A stretch of 59,011 nt of DNA from Porticoccaceae bacterium (GCA_024644585.1 JAHEHM010000002.1:1-59011); one strand, 5' to 3'. Positions 1 through 11,363 are shown, counted from the stretch's first letter. Notes: a model not told the origin generated them from the sequence alone. Numbers and translations are program-made.

Positions 1-2796
1 GATACGCCAAACTCTGGTATTGCTCACAGCCTAGAAGAAGCCTATCAGGTTGCCGATCGTTTTGGGTTCCCCTGTGTTATTCGTCCCTCGTTTACTATGG
101 GTGGATCAGGTGGTGGTATCGCCTATAACCGCGAAGAATTCGAACAAATTTGCCGACGTGGAATCGACCTTTCGCCAACCAATGAATTATTGATTGATGA
201 ATCACTGATTGGTTGGAAAGAATTTGAAATGGAAGTGGTGAGAGATCGCAATGATAACTGCATCATTATCTGTGCCATTGAAAACTTGGACCCTATGGGT
301 ATCCATACCGGTGATTCAATCACTGTTGCACCGGCGCAAACCTTAACCGATAAAGAATATCAGATAATGCGTAATGCCTCGGTGAGTGTATTGCGTGAGA
401 TTGGTGTTGAAACGGGCGGCTCAAATGTACAGTTTGCGGTAAACCCAGAAGACGGTCGCTTGATTGTTATCGAGATGAACCCGCGTGTTTCACGTTCATC
501 AGCATTGGCCTCAAAAGCGACGGGCTTCCCCATTGCTAAGGTTGCGGCCAAGTTAGCCATTGGTTACACATTAGATGAGCTTCAAAATGAAATTACTGGC
601 GGAGCAACACCGGCTTCTTTTGAGCCAAGTATCGATTATGTGGTAACTAAGGTTCCGCGTTTTGCCTTCGAGAAATTTAGCCAAGCCAGTCCAAAACTTA
701 CCACTCAGATGAAGTCTGTTGGTGAGGTTATGGCGATCGGTCGCACTTTCCAAGAATCTATGCAAAAAGCATTGCGTGGACTAGAAGTAGGCGTTTCTGG
801 ATTTGACCCTGTAGTCGATCCTGCAGATGATTCATCCACCAGTATTTTGAATAACCAACTCGCGGAAGCAGGCCCAGATCGTATCTGGTATGTGGCCGAC
901 GGTTTCCGCGCCGGTATGAGTCTTGAAGAGATGTTTAATATCACCAAGATTGATCCCTGGTTCTTGGTGCAAATTGAAGATTTAATCAAGCATGAGCAAC
1001 AGCTTCAGGGTACTGAGCTCAACGCTTTAGATAAAACGTCATTATTTAAACTTAAGCGCAAAGGCTTTTCCGATAAGCGCTTAGGTAGCATCCTAGGCTG
1101 TGGCGAACAGGCGGTACGTGAATATCGCAATCAACTAGATATTCACCCGGTTTATAAGCGTGTGGATACCTGTGCGGCAGAATTTTCTACCGATACTGCC
1201 TATATGTATTCAACCTATGAAGAAGAATGTGAAGCGCAGCCCAGTGGCCGCGATAAAATTTTAGTACTAGGTGGTGGTCCCAACAGAATTGGTCAGGGCA
1301 TTGAATTTGACTACTGCTGTGTGCATGCGGCACTCGCCATGCGTGATGATGGTTATGAAACCATTATGGTCAACTGTAACCCTGAAACCGTATCTACTGA
1401 CTACGATACCTCTGATCGATTGTTCTTCGAGCCAGTGACTCTAGAAGACGTTCTAGAAATTGTGCGGTTAGAAAAACCTAAGGGTGTGATCGTTCAGTTT
1501 GGCGGTCAGACACCATTGAAGTTAGCTCGAGCTCTTGAAGCAGAGGGTGTGCCCATTGTAGGTACTACCCCTGATGCTATTGACCGTGCTGAAGATCGTG
1601 AAAGATTCCAACAGATGATCGATAAGCTCGGTCTATTACAGCCATCAAATGCGACGGCTAGAAGTGCTGAAGATGCAGTTGTTCTGGCTGAAAAAATTGG
1701 TTATCCCTTGGTTGTTCGTCCTTCCTATGTATTAGGCGGTCGTGCCATGGAAATCGTCTACAAAGAAGACGAGCTAAGACATTACATGCGCACCGCTGTA
1801 GAGGTGTCAGAAGACTCACCGGTACTCTTGGACTTCTTCCTACCAAATGCTATCGAAGTTGATGTTGATGCCGTCAGTGATGGCGAGCAGGTAGTGATCG
1901 GCGCGATTATGCAGCATATTGAGCAAGCGGGTATTCACTCTGGTGATTCAGCCTGTTCATTACCGCCTTACAGTCTCAGTGAAGATGTCCAAAATGAGAT
2001 GCGCGAAGTCTGTAAAAAAATGGCTCGTGAACTCGGCGTTCGCGGTCTGATGAATGTACAGTTAGCACTGCAAGACGACGAAATCTATGTGATTGAAGTA
2101 AACCCTCGTGCATCGAGAACAGTGCCTTTTGTTTCTAAATGTATTGGCACCTCGCTGGCTAAAATAGCCGCTCGCTGTATGGTTGGCCAAACACTAGAAT
2201 CTCAAGGCTTCACCAAAGAAATTGTTCCGCCTTATTACAGTGTCAAAGAAGCGGTATTCCCGTTTAATAAATTCCCAGGAATTGACCCCATTCTTGGGCC
2301 AGAAATGAAGTCAACGGGTGAAGTCATGGGTGTGGGTGAAACCTTTGCTGAAGCCTATGGTAAAGCCGAACTCGGTGCTAGCGATGAAATACCGACTAAG
2401 GGAACTGCCTTTATCAGCGTGCGTGATAGAGATAAGCATCAGTTACCTAGTTTAGCAAAAGACCTATTATCTATGGGCTTTAAGCTGGTTGCTTCAAAGG
2501 GTACAGCAAAAGTGATTACCGATGCTGGCCTTGAGGTTGAATTGGTTAATAAAGTTCAAGAAGGCAGACCGCATATTGTAGATATGATAAAAAGTGATAA
2601 GATTCATCTTATTATTAATACCACTGAGGGTCGCAAAGCCATCTCTGACTCCAGTGCTATTCGCTCTAGTGCAGAGCAACATCAAGTTTACTATACTACA
2701 ACGATGGCAGGCGGAAGAGCCGTATGCGAAGCTCTCATGTTTGCTGGTGATATCCAAGTTCGTGATTTACAAACGCTACACAAGGCAATTAGCTAA
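1..2796 (+). CDS. carB: Carbamoyl-phosphate synthase large subunit, 5'-truncated by window edge
   Basis: Frame +1 is open from base 1 ([43 protein letters not shown]...); two ATP-grasp repeats ([36 protein letters not shown]) and C-terminal MGS-like domain. Confidence 0.97.
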   Translation, partial: DTPNSGIAHSLEEAYQVADRFGFPCVIRPSFTMGGSGGGIAYNREEFEQICRRGIDLSPTNELLIDESLIGWKEFEMEVVRDRNDNCIIICAIENLDPMGIHTGDSITVAPAQTLTDKEYQIMRNASVSVLREIGVETGGSNVQFAVNPEDGRLIVIEMNPRVSRSSALASKATGFPIAKVAAKLAIGYTLDELQNEITGGATPASFEPSIDYVVTKVPRFAFEKFSQASPKLTTQMKSVGEVMAIGRTFQESMQKALRGLEVGVSGFDPVVDPADDSSTSILNNQLAEAGPDRIWYVADGFRAGMSLEEMFNITKIDPWFLVQIEDLIKHEQQLQGTELNALDKTSLFKLKRKGFSDKRLGSILGCGEQAVREYRNQLDIHPVYKRVDTCAAEFSTDTAYMYSTYEEECEAQPSGRDKILVLGGGPNRIGQGIEFDYCCVHAALAMRDDGYETIMVNCNPETVSTDYDTSDRLFFEPVTLEDVLEIVRLEKPKGVIVQFGGQTPLKLARALEAEGVPIVGTTPDAIDRAEDRERFQQMIDKLGLLQPSNATARSAEDAVVLAEKIGYPLVVRPSYVLGGRAMEIVYKEDELRHYMRTAVEVSEDSPVLLDFFLPNAIEVDVDAVSDGEQVVIGAIMQHIEQAGIHSGDSACSLPPYSLSEDVQNEMREVCKKMARELGVRGLMNVQLALQDDEIYVIEVNPRASRTVPFVSKCIGTSLAKIAARCMVGQTLESQGFTKEIVPPYYSVKEAVFPFNKFPGIDPILGPEMKSTGEVMGVGETFAEAYGKAELGASDEIPTKGTAFISVRDRDKHQLPSLAKDLLSMGFKLVASKGTAKVITDAGLEVELVNKVQEGRPHIVDMIKSDKIHLIINTTEGRKAISDSSAIRSSAEQHQVYYTTTMAGGRAVCEALMFAGDIQVRDLQTLHKAIS

Positions 2797-3275
2797 TGCA
2801 AAAAATTCCAATGACAGTTGAGGGTGAAGCCGCACTTCGAATTGAGCTTGAAAAGCTCAAGAAAGAAGATCGCCCAACGGTTATTCAGGCAATTGCAGAA
2901 GCCCGTGAGCATGGCGATCTAAAAGAGAATGCTGAATACCATGCCGCCAGAGAACAGCAGGGTTTTATTGAAGGACGTATCCAAGATATAGAATCAAAGC
3001 TTTCTCTGTGTCAGGTGGTGGATATTTCTCAGATGCCCGAAGGCGATCGCGTTATTTTTGGTTCAACCGTGACTATTATCAATACTGAAACTGATGATGA
3101 GGTCACCTACAAAATTGTCGGTGATGATGAAGCGGATGTAAAAGCGGGTATGATTTCCTATCAGTCACCCATAGCTCGAGCACTTATCAGTAAAGAGATT
3201 GGTGATGTGGTTAATGTACATACTCCCGGCGGCGAAGTGGAGTATGAAATTGACGACGTGATCTATAACAGCTAA
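2796..3275 (+). CDS. greA: Transcription elongation factor GreA
   Basis: 159 aa, [27 protein letters not shown]... [23 protein letters not shown] motif; TAATG overlap with carB stop. Confidence 0.97.
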   Translation: MQKIPMTVEGEAALRIELEKLKKEDRPTVIQAIAEAREHGDLKENAEYHAAREQQGFIEGRIQDIESKLSLCQVVDISQMPEGDRVIFGSTVTIINTETDDEVTYKIVGDDEADVKAGMISYQSPIARALISKEIGDVVNVHTPGGEVEYEIDDVIYNS

Positions 3276-3296
3276 ATCAGTAATACCTGTTAAGCA

Positions 3297-4205
3297 TTAC
3301 TGATTGAGCAAGAACAGCATCAATGCCTTTTGTGCGTGCAAACGATTTTCTGCCTCATCCCAAACCACAGAAATAGATGTATCTTCTAGCAATTCAGCTG
3401 AAACTTCTTCGCCTCGGTGCGCAGGCAGGCAGTGCATAAAGAGTGCCTTATCTGCAGCCTTGGCCATGAGTGCATGATTGACCTGAAAACCATCAAAATG
3501 CTCTAGCCTAGTAGCCTGTTCAGCTTCTTGCCCCATAGAGGCAAACACATCTGTAGTCACAAGATCAGCATCATTCACCGCTTGCGCAGGATCATTAGTT
3601 AAAACAACGCGATCACCAGCACTCGCCACAATAGTCGCATCGGGTTCATAGCCCACAGGGCAGGCAATGCGCAATTTAAAATCAAATTGCATGGCCGCAT
3701 TGATCCACGAATGACACATATTATTACCATCGCCAATCCAGGCAACCGTTTTACCCTGAATAGATCCGCGATGCTCTACATAGGTCTGCACATCGGCAAG
3801 TAACTGACAGGGATGAAAGCTATCGGTTAACGCATTGATCACTGGCACAGCAGAATGCTTGGCAAAGGTCTCAATTTTGTCATGACCAAAGGTTCTGATC
3901 ATAATAATGTCGGTCATTCTCGAGATCACTCTCGCAGAATCTTCAATCGGTTCGCCGCGACCTAACTGGGTATCAGTTGGCGACAGAAATAGCGCACTTC
4001 CACCTAACTGCGCCATACCGGCTTCAAAGGATACTCGGGTTCTAGTGGATGATTTTTCAAAAATCATCGCCAATACCTTTTGCGCCAATACCGGCTGTTG
4101 GGTGTTTTCACGATGTGCTTTTTTTAACGCAATCGCAGAATCAATCACCTGATTAAGTTCAGCGGGTGAAAGGTCATGTAAGGTAAGAAAATGTCTAACA
4201 GCCAT
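3297..4205 (-). CDS. argF: Ornithine carbamoyltransferase
   Basis: [12 protein letters not shown] carbamoyl-phosphate motif, [11 protein letters not shown] motif. Confidence 0.96.
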   Translation of the reverse strand: MAVRHFLTLHDLSPAELNQVIDSAIALKKAHRENTQQPVLAQKVLAMIFEKSSTRTRVSFEAGMAQLGGSALFLSPTDTQLGRGEPIEDSARVISRMTDIIMIRTFGHDKIETFAKHSAVPVINALTDSFHPCQLLADVQTYVEHRGSIQGKTVAWIGDGNNMCHSWINAAMQFDFKLRIACPVGYEPDATIVASAGDRVVLTNDPAQAVNDADLVTTDVFASMGQEAEQATRLEHFDGFQVNHALMAKAADKALFMHCLPAHRGEEVSAELLEDTSISVVWDEAENRLHAQKALMLFLLNQ

Positions 4206-4216
4206 GTGCGTGACGC

Positions 4217-5395
4217 CTATTGGAAGTCTTTAATAAGGGGTGCCAGAATACTCACAACCTGTTGAGCTTCTTGGTCAGTCATAATCATTGGCGGTAATAG
4301 TCTGATTACCGAATCAGCGGTAACATTAATCACCAAGCCATGTTTCAGGGCTTCAGTGTATAAAGATTTACAGGGTTTAGTTAATTCAACCCCAATCATA
4401 CAGCCACAGCCTCTAATATCTTTAACATGCTCAACGCCTTCTAGTGCATCGGTCAGCCCTTGCATAATAATATTACCCACTATGACCGCTCTTTGGTAAA
4501 TATCACCAGATTCAATAAGCTCTACGACCTTGAGTGCAACCGCGCTAGCTAGGGGGTTACCACCAAAGGTAGAACCATGATTACCCGGTTGCATCAATTT
4601 AGCCGCCTCACCATGAGCCAGACAGGCGCCAATAGGCATGCCGTTACCAAGGCCCTTAGCCGTAGTTACTACATCAGGCTGAACACCACTGTATTGATGG
4701 TAAAAGAACATACCTGTTCTACCATTGCCAGTTTGAACTTCGTCAAACATTAGCAGCCAGTCAAGCTCATCGCACAAATCTCTTAACTGCTGAAAATAAT
4801 CCGCATCAGCCAGATTTATGCCGCCTTCACCCTGAATAGGCTCCACAAAAATGGCACAGATATCAGGGTTATTATTCGCAATAGTTTTTAATGCCTCGAT
4901 ATCATTAAAAGGACCGCGCACAAAACCTGAAACAAGAGGTTCAAAGCCTGCCTGTATTTTTCTACTACCAGAGGCGGTCAATGTGGCTAATGTTCTACCA
5001 TGGAAAGCATTATCCATGACCAATACCGTAGGTAACTTAATGCCTTTTTTATTGCCATGTAAGCGAGCTAATTTTATAGCCGCCTCATTCGCCTCCGCTC
5101 CAGAGTTACCAAAAAATACATTAGTCATACCCGATATGTCACACAATTTTTCAGCCAGTTGCTGTTGACTTGGAATCGCAAAAAAATTGGAACAATGGAT
5201 TAATTCAGCCGCTTGATCAGCAATAACTTTACTAATTTCAGGATGTGAATGACCTAGACCGCAGACAGCAATGCCAGATAGCGCGTCCAGATATTTGTTA
5301 CCTTTTTCATCGTACAGCCAAGCACCTTCGCCACTGACTAATGTCATGGCTTTTTCGCCGTAGGTATTCATTAAGGCTTTATCGCCCATAATCAC
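4217..5395 (-). CDS. argD: Acetylornithine/succinyldiaminopimelate aminotransferase
   Basis: Class III aminotransferase; [43 protein letters not shown] (PLP lysine); first codon is GTG, start may be an internal ATG. Confidence 0.93.
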   Translation of the reverse strand: MIMGDKALMNTYGEKAMTLVSGEGAWLYDEKGNKYLDALSGIAVCGLGHSHPEISKVIADQAAELIHCSNFFAIPSQQQLAEKLCDISGMTNVFFGNSGAEANEAAIKLARLHGNKKGIKLPTVLVMDNAFHGRTLATLTASGSRKIQAGFEPLVSGFVRGPFNDIEALKTIANNNPDICAIFVEPIQGEGGINLADADYFQQLRDLCDELDWLLMFDEVQTGNGRTGMFFYHQYSGVQPDVVTTAKGLGNGMPIGACLAHGEAAKLMQPGNHGSTFGGNPLASAVALKVVELIESGDIYQRAVIVGNIIMQGLTDALEGVEHVKDIRGCGCMIGVELTKPCKSLYTEALKHGLVINVTADSVIRLLPPMIMTDQEAQQVVSILAPLIKDFQ

Positions 5396-5421
5396 TCACA
5401 TTCAATGTTTTTAAAAAAACG

Positions 5422-5447
5422 AAAAAAGGGCAGTTTTGCTGCCCTTT
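5422..5447 (-). terminator. Terminator-like hairpin in the argD 5' leader
   Basis: Minus strand AAAGGGCAG-CAAAA-CTGCCCTTT followed by a T-rich tract (TTTTTTCGTTTTTTT); no minus-strand gene ends upstream of it. Confidence 0.55.
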
Positions 5448-5457
5448 GAATGTCAAT

Positions 5458-5486
5458 ATTATAGGAATATTTAACATTCATCGCAA
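5458..5486 (-). promoter_or_regulatory. Candidate sigma70 promoter for argD-argF
   Basis: Minus strand TTGCGA - 17 nt - TATAAT. Confidence 0.5.
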
Positions 5487-5572
5487 TAACACTCATTTAG
5501 CGTTTCTTACTTTAGCTATAAGGTTAAAAAGGGTAAAATATCCACAACAGCAATCAATACAGGGTTTTTTTA

Positions 5573-5905
5573 ATGGATATAATGGAAACAATACGTGATC
5601 AAGTAGAAAACAATTCAGTTCTACTCTACATGAAAGGGTCACCCAATCAACCACAATGTGGTTTTTCAGCGCGAACAGTTCAGGCATTAATGGCCTGCGG
5701 GCATCGCTTCGCCTTTGTTGACGTTCTATCAAACCCAGAAATCAGAGAAAATCTGCCAAAATATGGTAATTGGCCAACCTTCCCACAGTTATGGGTAGCC
5801 GGTGAACTTGTTGGTGGTTGTGATATCGTCACTGAAATGCATGAAAAAGGTGAGTTGAAGACATTAATTGATGAAAACCTGGGTGAAGCACCAGCGGGTG
5901 AGTAA
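5573..5905 (+). CDS. grxD: Monothiol glutaredoxin (Grx4 type)
   Basis: PQCGFSARTVQAL CGFS active site; WPTFPQLWVAGELVGGCDI. Confidence 0.95.
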   Translation: MDIMETIRDQVENNSVLLYMKGSPNQPQCGFSARTVQALMACGHRFAFVDVLSNPEIRENLPKYGNWPTFPQLWVAGELVGGCDIVTEMHEKGELKTLIDENLGEAPAGE

Positions 5906-5913
5906 TTTAAATT

Positions 5914-5956
5914 AAAAAAACCGCTCGCTGATTCTGATCACCGAGCGGTTTTTTTT
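5914..5956. terminator. Bidirectional intrinsic terminator between grxD and FTR1 gene
   Basis: AAAAAAACCGCTCG...CGAGCGGTTTTTTTT. Confidence 0.85.
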
Positions 5957-5990
5957 GCCTTATTAAAAGGCAGAAACTAAGAAGATTGTG

Positions 5991-6902
5991 TTAGGAAGTT
6001 TTGGAAAAATAAAATTTTCGCCATAATCGTAAACCAAAGGCTAAAGAGAGTATCCAGACAAATAACTCTATCCAGTTGGGGTTACTGTTATAGCCCACAA
6101 AGCCTTTCAGAAAAACACCAATATGCCCCTTATCATGCAGAAGGTGAGTGTATTTTTCCTTGCCGTTTAAATTGTACGAATAAAAGGCAGGATTATCTGA
6201 TTCGCTCAATTCAGCTTTTGGCTTAAGAATACTGTAGGGGCGTTTGATATCTTGCTTAGTCTCTAAGCCAACCGCTTGTAAATGATCACCCTTAACCAGA
6301 AATTCTTCAATTTCATGGGTACCATAAGTCATCATGCCCGAAGCAAAAACCACTAATAATAGGCTAGTAGCTCTAAAGAACGACTTAAGTTGTATGCGCT
6401 TACCCTGAACAACAATCGCATAACCAATAGCAATGGCAAGCACTAAGCCGCCCACAAAGCCGGTGTAAGAGAACGATTCAGTCATTGAGAAACTACCCAT
6501 CAGGAAAATAGCGGTTTCAAAGCCTTCTCTAAAAATTGCGAAGAAAATAATTAAAAAGATTCCCCAGCCAGCACTCTCTACCGCTTGGTTAGCCTCATCT
6601 TTTAATGCAGCTGTAGCCCCAACTTGTTTTGAAAGCCAAAAAATCACATACCAGATTAAACCAGCGGTAGCGATCATAGCGACACCCTCGAATAGGGCCT
6701 CAATCGATGCATTGCCAATAGAGCTCTTTACTTGAACCAGTGCGAAGCCAGTAATAATACTCGCAACGATTGCAGCACCGACCCCTAACCATAATTGGCG
6801 GATTTCTCTATTGAGTTCCTGCTTAATAAGGAGGGTATAGATAATTCCAACGATTAGTGAGGCTTCAAGGCCTTCGCGGAACATAATAATAAATTCGTTC
6901 AT
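5991..6902 (-). CDS. FTR1-family high-affinity iron permease
   Basis: Two REXXE motifs (REGLE, REGFE), multiple TM segments, 303 aa. Confidence 0.88.
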   Translation of the reverse strand: MNEFIIMFREGLEASLIVGIIYTLLIKQELNREIRQLWLGVGAAIVASIITGFALVQVKSSIGNASIEALFEGVAMIATAGLIWYVIFWLSKQVGATAALKDEANQAVESAGWGIFLIIFFAIFREGFETAIFLMGSFSMTESFSYTGFVGGLVLAIAIGYAIVVQGKRIQLKSFFRATSLLLVVFASGMMTYGTHEIEEFLVKGDHLQAVGLETKQDIKRPYSILKPKAELSESDNPAFYSYNLNGKEKYTHLLHDKGHIGVFLKGFVGYNSNPNWIELFVWILSLAFGLRLWRKFYFSKTS

Positions 6903-7004
6903 AGTGGGATTGCTCTATATTTAGTTGCAAGGGTACATAAAGTTGTTATTGATCAGTTTGCCTATTTTTGATCTGAGAAATTTTACAAAAAAAACAATCT
7001 AAAT

Positions 7005-7023
7005 GCAAATAATTATCATTTAT
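7005..7023. promoter_or_regulatory. Possible weak Fur box upstream of FTR1 gene
   Basis: GCAAATAATTATCATTTAT, 12/19 to GATAATGATAATCATTATC by manual alignment. Confidence 0.4.
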
Positions 7024-7120
7024 AAAATAATTGAATACCCTGTATTTACTGAGGATTTTAGCTTTTGGTTTGGTTTAAAGGGTGAAAAAGAGCAAAATGA
7101 ATAAAATAATTGTTGCAAAT

Positions 7121-7139
7121 ATAAATGATAATCATTACC
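7121..7139. promoter_or_regulatory. Fur box upstream of TonB-dependent siderophore receptor
   Basis: ATAAATGATAATCATTACC, 15/19 to GATAATGATAATCATTATC by manual alignment. Confidence 0.7.
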
Positions 7140-7184
7140 ATTAACAACAAATCCCAATATTGTTTTTAACTAGAGATAATTTTT

Positions 7185-9290
7185 ATGAAAAGAGTAAGAC
7201 TATTAGATGTTGCTACTTTGTGCGCATTTTTTGTTGTTGGTCCTGTTTTGGCTGAAAGTTCTGATTTTGAAGAAATTTTGGTTAAAGGTAGAGTGCTTCA
7301 AAGCGATCAAATGAACGCACTCAAAACACCCACCCCAATTATCAATGTTCCTCAATCTCTTTCGATTGTTACCGATGAAGATGTTCGAAAAAAAGGTTTC
7401 AAGGAAATAGGCGATATTGTTAGATATACCCCTGGTATTAATACCTCTTTAGGTGAGGGGCATCGTGACGCTGTAGTTTTTCGTGGCGTTAGATCCACCG
7501 CAGACTTTTATCAAGATGGCGTAAGAGACGATGTTCAATACTACCGTCCTCTATATAATGTGGAGCAAGTAGAGGTTCTAAGAGGACCTAACGCGCTATT
7601 ATTTGGTCGTGGTGGAACCGGTGGCATTATAAATAGAGTGTCCAAGAAGGCAGTTAATGGTCAAGATTTCAAAACCGTAGATATTGGTGTTGATTCCTTT
7701 GGTGCGACTGATTTAGCGGCTGATGTAAACACTAATCTTAGCGATTCTGTTGCCTTCCGTTTAAATGTGCACAGTGATTCGCTAGAAAATCATAGAGATT
7801 TCTATAATGGTGATCGTTTTGGTATCAATCCTACAGTGAGTATCGCACTGGATGCAGACACTGATTTAGATTTATCCTATGAATATATTGATCATGAACG
7901 ATTCATTGATCGTGGTATTCCTACCGCAAATGGTGAGCCGGTTAAAGCCTTAAGCGATATTGTATTTGGAGACAAAGATGGAAACCTTAACACGGTTGAA
8001 GCCTCTGTTCTTCGTGCTGCACTAAGCCATAGATTTTCTGAGTCAACCAAAGGAAGCCTGTCTCTAACCTCAAGTAGCTTTGAAAAAATGTATCAAAATA
8101 CCTATGCTAATAGCTATGATCTTGATACTAATGTTGTAGAAATGGACGGATACCACGATCCCACTGAGAGAGATAATTTAATTCTATCGGCAAGCCTAGT
8201 TAATGAGCTTAATTTTGGGAATATGACCCATACTATCCTTACCGGTTTTGAATCAGTTAAAACAGATAATACCAATAAGCGCTTCAATACCTTATGGACA
8301 ACCAATGATTGTGATGAAAGTAACTATGATAGAGAATCATTTGCAGTAGCCGATCCGATTGATTTTTCAGTTAATGCAGGTGGAGAAACTACGGCGGTTG
8401 AGTACACAACTTCCTGTGCTCTTAAATCAAGTACTGAGACAGATATCACAGTTAGTTCTTTTTACATCCAAGACCAAATTGATGTTACTGACAATCTGAT
8501 GGTATTACTGGGTGGTCGCTATGATAAGTTCGACATCAAAGTTGATGATATTAAAAAGGACTCTTCAGCGGCACGAGTGGATACAGAGTTTTCACCAAGA
8601 TTTGGTCTAATTTATAAGCCACAAAACAATGTATCTCTTTACTACAGTTACAGTGAAAGTTTCGCACCAAGATCCGGCGAGCAGTATAAGAAGCTTACAG
8701 GCGGAGCAGCGGGTTCTGGTGAGACTCTAAAGCCTGATTACTTCGAGAGCTCAGAAATAGGCCTTAAACTAGACCTTAACAAGAGCCTAAGTCTAACCTC
8801 TGCCTATTTTGAAAGTGAATCTGAGATTGCAGATTATGATGGAACAAGCTCAGATTATATTACTGAGAGAGGTTTATCGGTTGATGGGTTTGAACTTGAG
8901 CTAAAGGGTCAAGTTAATGAAAATCTTAATGTTGCGTTCAGCTACAGCAATGTAAATGGCGAGACTGCTGAGGGCGGACAGCCGCGAGAAATCCCAGAGT
9001 CTACTTATTCGATCTGGACAACCTATGATATTAACCCTAACTTTGGTTGGGCATTGGGTGTCATGCATCAGGGCGAGTCAGCTGTGAAAGACAACAACTC
9101 CAATTTACTACTTCCGGCTTACACTAGAGTTGATGCGGCGGTTTACTACAGTCTTGCAGATGATCTTAAACTTCAATTAAATATTGAAAATCTATCTGAT
9201 GAGGTTTATTTCCCACATTCGCACAGTACACATCAGGTTGCTGTGGGTGAAGCAAGAAGTACTAGACTGTCATTAAGCAAAACTTTCTAA
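7185..9290 (+). CDS. TonB-dependent siderophore receptor
   Basis: 701 aa, signal peptide, plug (PQSLSIVTDEDV... VEQVEVLRGPNALLFGRGGTGGIINRVSK), C-terminal aromatic Phe. Confidence 0.93.
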   Translation: MKRVRLLDVATLCAFFVVGPVLAESSDFEEILVKGRVLQSDQMNALKTPTPIINVPQSLSIVTDEDVRKKGFKEIGDIVRYTPGINTSLGEGHRDAVVFRGVRSTADFYQDGVRDDVQYYRPLYNVEQVEVLRGPNALLFGRGGTGGIINRVSKKAVNGQDFKTVDIGVDSFGATDLAADVNTNLSDSVAFRLNVHSDSLENHRDFYNGDRFGINPTVSIALDADTDLDLSYEYIDHERFIDRGIPTANGEPVKALSDIVFGDKDGNLNTVEASVLRAALSHRFSESTKGSLSLTSSSFEKMYQNTYANSYDLDTNVVEMDGYHDPTERDNLILSASLVNELNFGNMTHTILTGFESVKTDNTNKRFNTLWTTNDCDESNYDRESFAVADPIDFSVNAGGETTAVEYTTSCALKSSTETDITVSSFYIQDQIDVTDNLMVLLGGRYDKFDIKVDDIKKDSSAARVDTEFSPRFGLIYKPQNNVSLYYSYSESFAPRSGEQYKKLTGGAAGSGETLKPDYFESSEIGLKLDLNKSLSLTSAYFESESEIADYDGTSSDYITERGLSVDGFELELKGQVNENLNVAFSYSNVNGETAEGGQPREIPESTYSIWTTYDINPNFGWALGVMHQGESAVKDNNSNLLLPAYTRVDAAVYYSLADDLKLQLNIENLSDEVYFPHSHSTHQVAVGEARSTRLSLSKTF

Positions 9291-9305
9291 AAGTTTGCTA
9301 ATGAG

Positions 9306-9335
9306 AAAAAGGGCGACTTTGTCGCCTTTTTTTTT
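9306..9335 (+). terminator. Intrinsic terminator after TonB receptor
   Basis: AAAAAGGGCGAC TTT GTCGCCTTTTTTTTT. Confidence 0.85.
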
Positions 9336-9501
9336 GCCAAAATACTGTTGAGATGGAGTTAAAACTGTAAATTTTAAATAATATGGATAAGGCTATAAAC
9401 ACAATAAAAACATTCAATTGGTTGAAAGTTTGCCGATGTGAAACTATCCTCTGTAGATTACATTTATTCAAAACAAGTAACTTTTATTAGGAGTAACCAA
9501 T

Positions 9502-10104
9502 ATGGCTGTATTAGTAGGTAAGCCAGCACCAGATTTCACGGCTGCTGCAGTAACTGGCAGTGGTGAGATTATCGATAACTTTAACCTTGCAGAGACAATT
9601 AAGGGCAAAAAGGCTGTTATTTTCTTTTACCCTCTCGATTTCACCTTTGTATGTCCTTCCGAGCTGATCGCATTTGATCACCGTTATCAAGAATTTGTTG
9701 ATCGTGGCGTAGAAGTCATTGGTATTTCGATTGATTCACAATTTTCTCACAATGCATGGCGTAATACTGACGTGAATGACGGTGGTATTGGTGCGGTTAA
9801 ATACCCATTGGTTGCCGATGTTAAGCACGAAATCTGTCAAGCATACGATGTTGAGCATGCGGATGGTGTTGCCTTCCGTGGTTCTTTCTTGATTGATGAA
9901 GATGGCCTGGTAAGACATCAGGTGGTTAATGATTTGCCGCTAGGTCGTAATATTGATGAGATGCTGCGTATGATTGACGCTCTTGCATTCCATCAGGATC
10001 ATGGCGAAGTCTGCCCTGCAGGTTGGAACAAAGGTGATAGCGGTATGAAAGACACTCCAGAGGGTGTTGCTGCATACCTATCAGAAAACGCTGACAAGCT
10101 TTAA
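9502..10104 (+). CDS. Typical 2-Cys peroxiredoxin (AhpC/Tsa family)
   Basis: FYPLDFTFVCPSE peroxidatic Cys, GEVCPAGW resolving Cys. Confidence 0.95.
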   Translation: MAVLVGKPAPDFTAAAVTGSGEIIDNFNLAETIKGKKAVIFFYPLDFTFVCPSELIAFDHRYQEFVDRGVEVIGISIDSQFSHNAWRNTDVNDGGIGAVKYPLVADVKHEICQAYDVEHADGVAFRGSFLIDEDGLVRHQVVNDLPLGRNIDEMLRMIDALAFHQDHGEVCPAGWNKGDSGMKDTPEGVAAYLSENADKL

Positions 10105-10123
10105 GTCGTTATCGTTTTATTCT

Positions 10124-10160
10124 GCGCCCGCGCTGCTAGGTAGTGCGGGCGTTTTGTTTT
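10124..10160 (+). terminator. Intrinsic terminator after peroxiredoxin
   Basis: CGCCCGC...GCGGGCGTTTTGTTTTT. Confidence 0.75.
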
Positions 10161-10168
10161 TACTTTGA

Positions 10169-10705
10169 TTATTTTCTGCGTTCAATCACATCATTAAAGA
10201 CTTCAAAATGGTCTTTTTTACGATCACTTAAAAAGCGCTTAATTACTGCGGTCACCACTGGAAAAGCCAGTTCATCCCAAGGGATATCTTGCTCATCAAA
10301 CAGCGCTACCTCCGTAGATTCAGCACTCGGACCAAAATCTAGATTGGCTAGCTGTGCGCGATAGAAAACATACACCTGATTGATGTATGGGATGTCATAA
10401 AGCGCGTAGAGTGCCGGATCAATAACTGATGCATGAGCCTCTTCTTGGCATTCTCTTAGTGCCCCCTCGAGGGTGGACTCATCATTCTCCATAAATCCGG
10501 CAGGGAGGGTCCAGCGACCCTTTTGCGGTTCAATAGCACGCTTACAAAGCAGTATTTGCTGATTATATTCAGGCAGTATACCCACAATAACCAAAGGGTT
10601 CTGGTAGTGAACAGTATTGCAGTTTGGGCAAACAAAGCGCAGTCTGTTATCTCCCTCTGGTATCTTCAGAGTAACTGGGGTGCCGCATTCTGAACAGTAA
10701 TTCAT
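10169..10705 (-). CDS. NUDIX hydrolase with N-terminal zinc ribbon
   Basis: MNYCSECG...CPNC zinc ribbon; Nudix box GFMENDESTLEGALRECQEEAHA; start trimmed to MNYCSECG with upstream GAGGGA. Confidence 0.88.
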   Translation of the reverse strand: MNYCSECGTPVTLKIPEGDNRLRFVCPNCNTVHYQNPLVIVGILPEYNQQILLCKRAIEPQKGRWTLPAGFMENDESTLEGALRECQEEAHASVIDPALYALYDIPYINQVYVFYRAQLANLDFGPSAESTEVALFDEQDIPWDELAFPVVTAVIKRFLSDRKKDHFEVFNDVIERRK

Positions 10706-10745
10706 AAATCCCTCAAGAATTGTTATAAAAACGTATAATGAACCT

Positions 10746-11363
10746 ATGTTAGCCACTATTTCACAACGATTAAAACATTATATGCCCTCGGTCGTTGAAT
10801 CCGAGGTTGAAAAGACTAGCGCTAAAGCTGCTGTGATGCTTCTTTTACAGGGTGATCCATTGGATCCGCATGTCATTTTAACCCAGCGCGCTAAACATCT
10901 TAACCATCATGCTGGAGAAGTGGCTTTTCCAGGTGGCATGAAAGAGCCTTGCGATCAAAATCTATTAGCAACTGCCTTACGTGAAACTGAAGAAGAAATT
11001 GGTCTAACTTCCGATAAGATAGAGTTACTTGGTATGTTGCCCTGTGATTCACCTCGGTTAAGTATGTTACGTGTGGCGCCATTTATGGGATGGGTGGCAT
11101 CGCCGTATCGTTTGCAGCCGGAGCCTTCTGAGATAGCCGCAGTATTTAATTTTCCTCTCAAATTGTTATTGGATACAGGTGGCTATAAATATTTCGAGCT
11201 CAGTGAAAGAAAAATTCAATTACCCTACGTAATGTATGGGGAATACAAAATTTGGGGATTCACTCTTAAAGTTATGGTGGATATGTTAAATTTTGTTTTA
11301 GATGCGCAAATTAATTTGCGTTATTCGACGCAGCAACAGCTTCAGCAGTTAACGGCTGAATAA
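10746..11363 (+). CDS. NUDIX hydrolase, CoA pyrophosphatase-like
   Basis: VAFPGGMKEPCDQNLLATALRETEEEIGL; CoA-NUDIX-like context. Confidence 0.85.
   Translation: MLATISQRLKHYMPSVVESEVEKTSAKAAVMLLLQGDPLDPHVILTQRAKHLNHHAGEVAFPGGMKEPCDQNLLATALRETEEEIGLTSDKIELLGMLPCDSPRLSMLRVAPFMGWVASPYRLQPEPSEIAAVFNFPLKLLLDTGGYKYFELSERKIQLPYVMYGEYKIWGFTLKVMVDMLNFVLDAQINLRYSTQQQLQQLTAE

Noticed and set aside
123-989. Minus-strand ORFs antisense to carB
   Set aside because: Shadow ORFs of a strongly coding frame; no domains.
5464-5480. ArgR box overlapping the argD promoter (TGAATGTTAAATATTCC on the minus strand)
   Set aside because: Half-site spacing does not fit the TGAAT-N4-ATTCA consensus; too weak to call.
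10143-10364. 73-aa plus-strand ORF opposite the NUDIX gene
   Set aside because: Antisense to a well-supported CDS, low-complexity Ser-rich translation.
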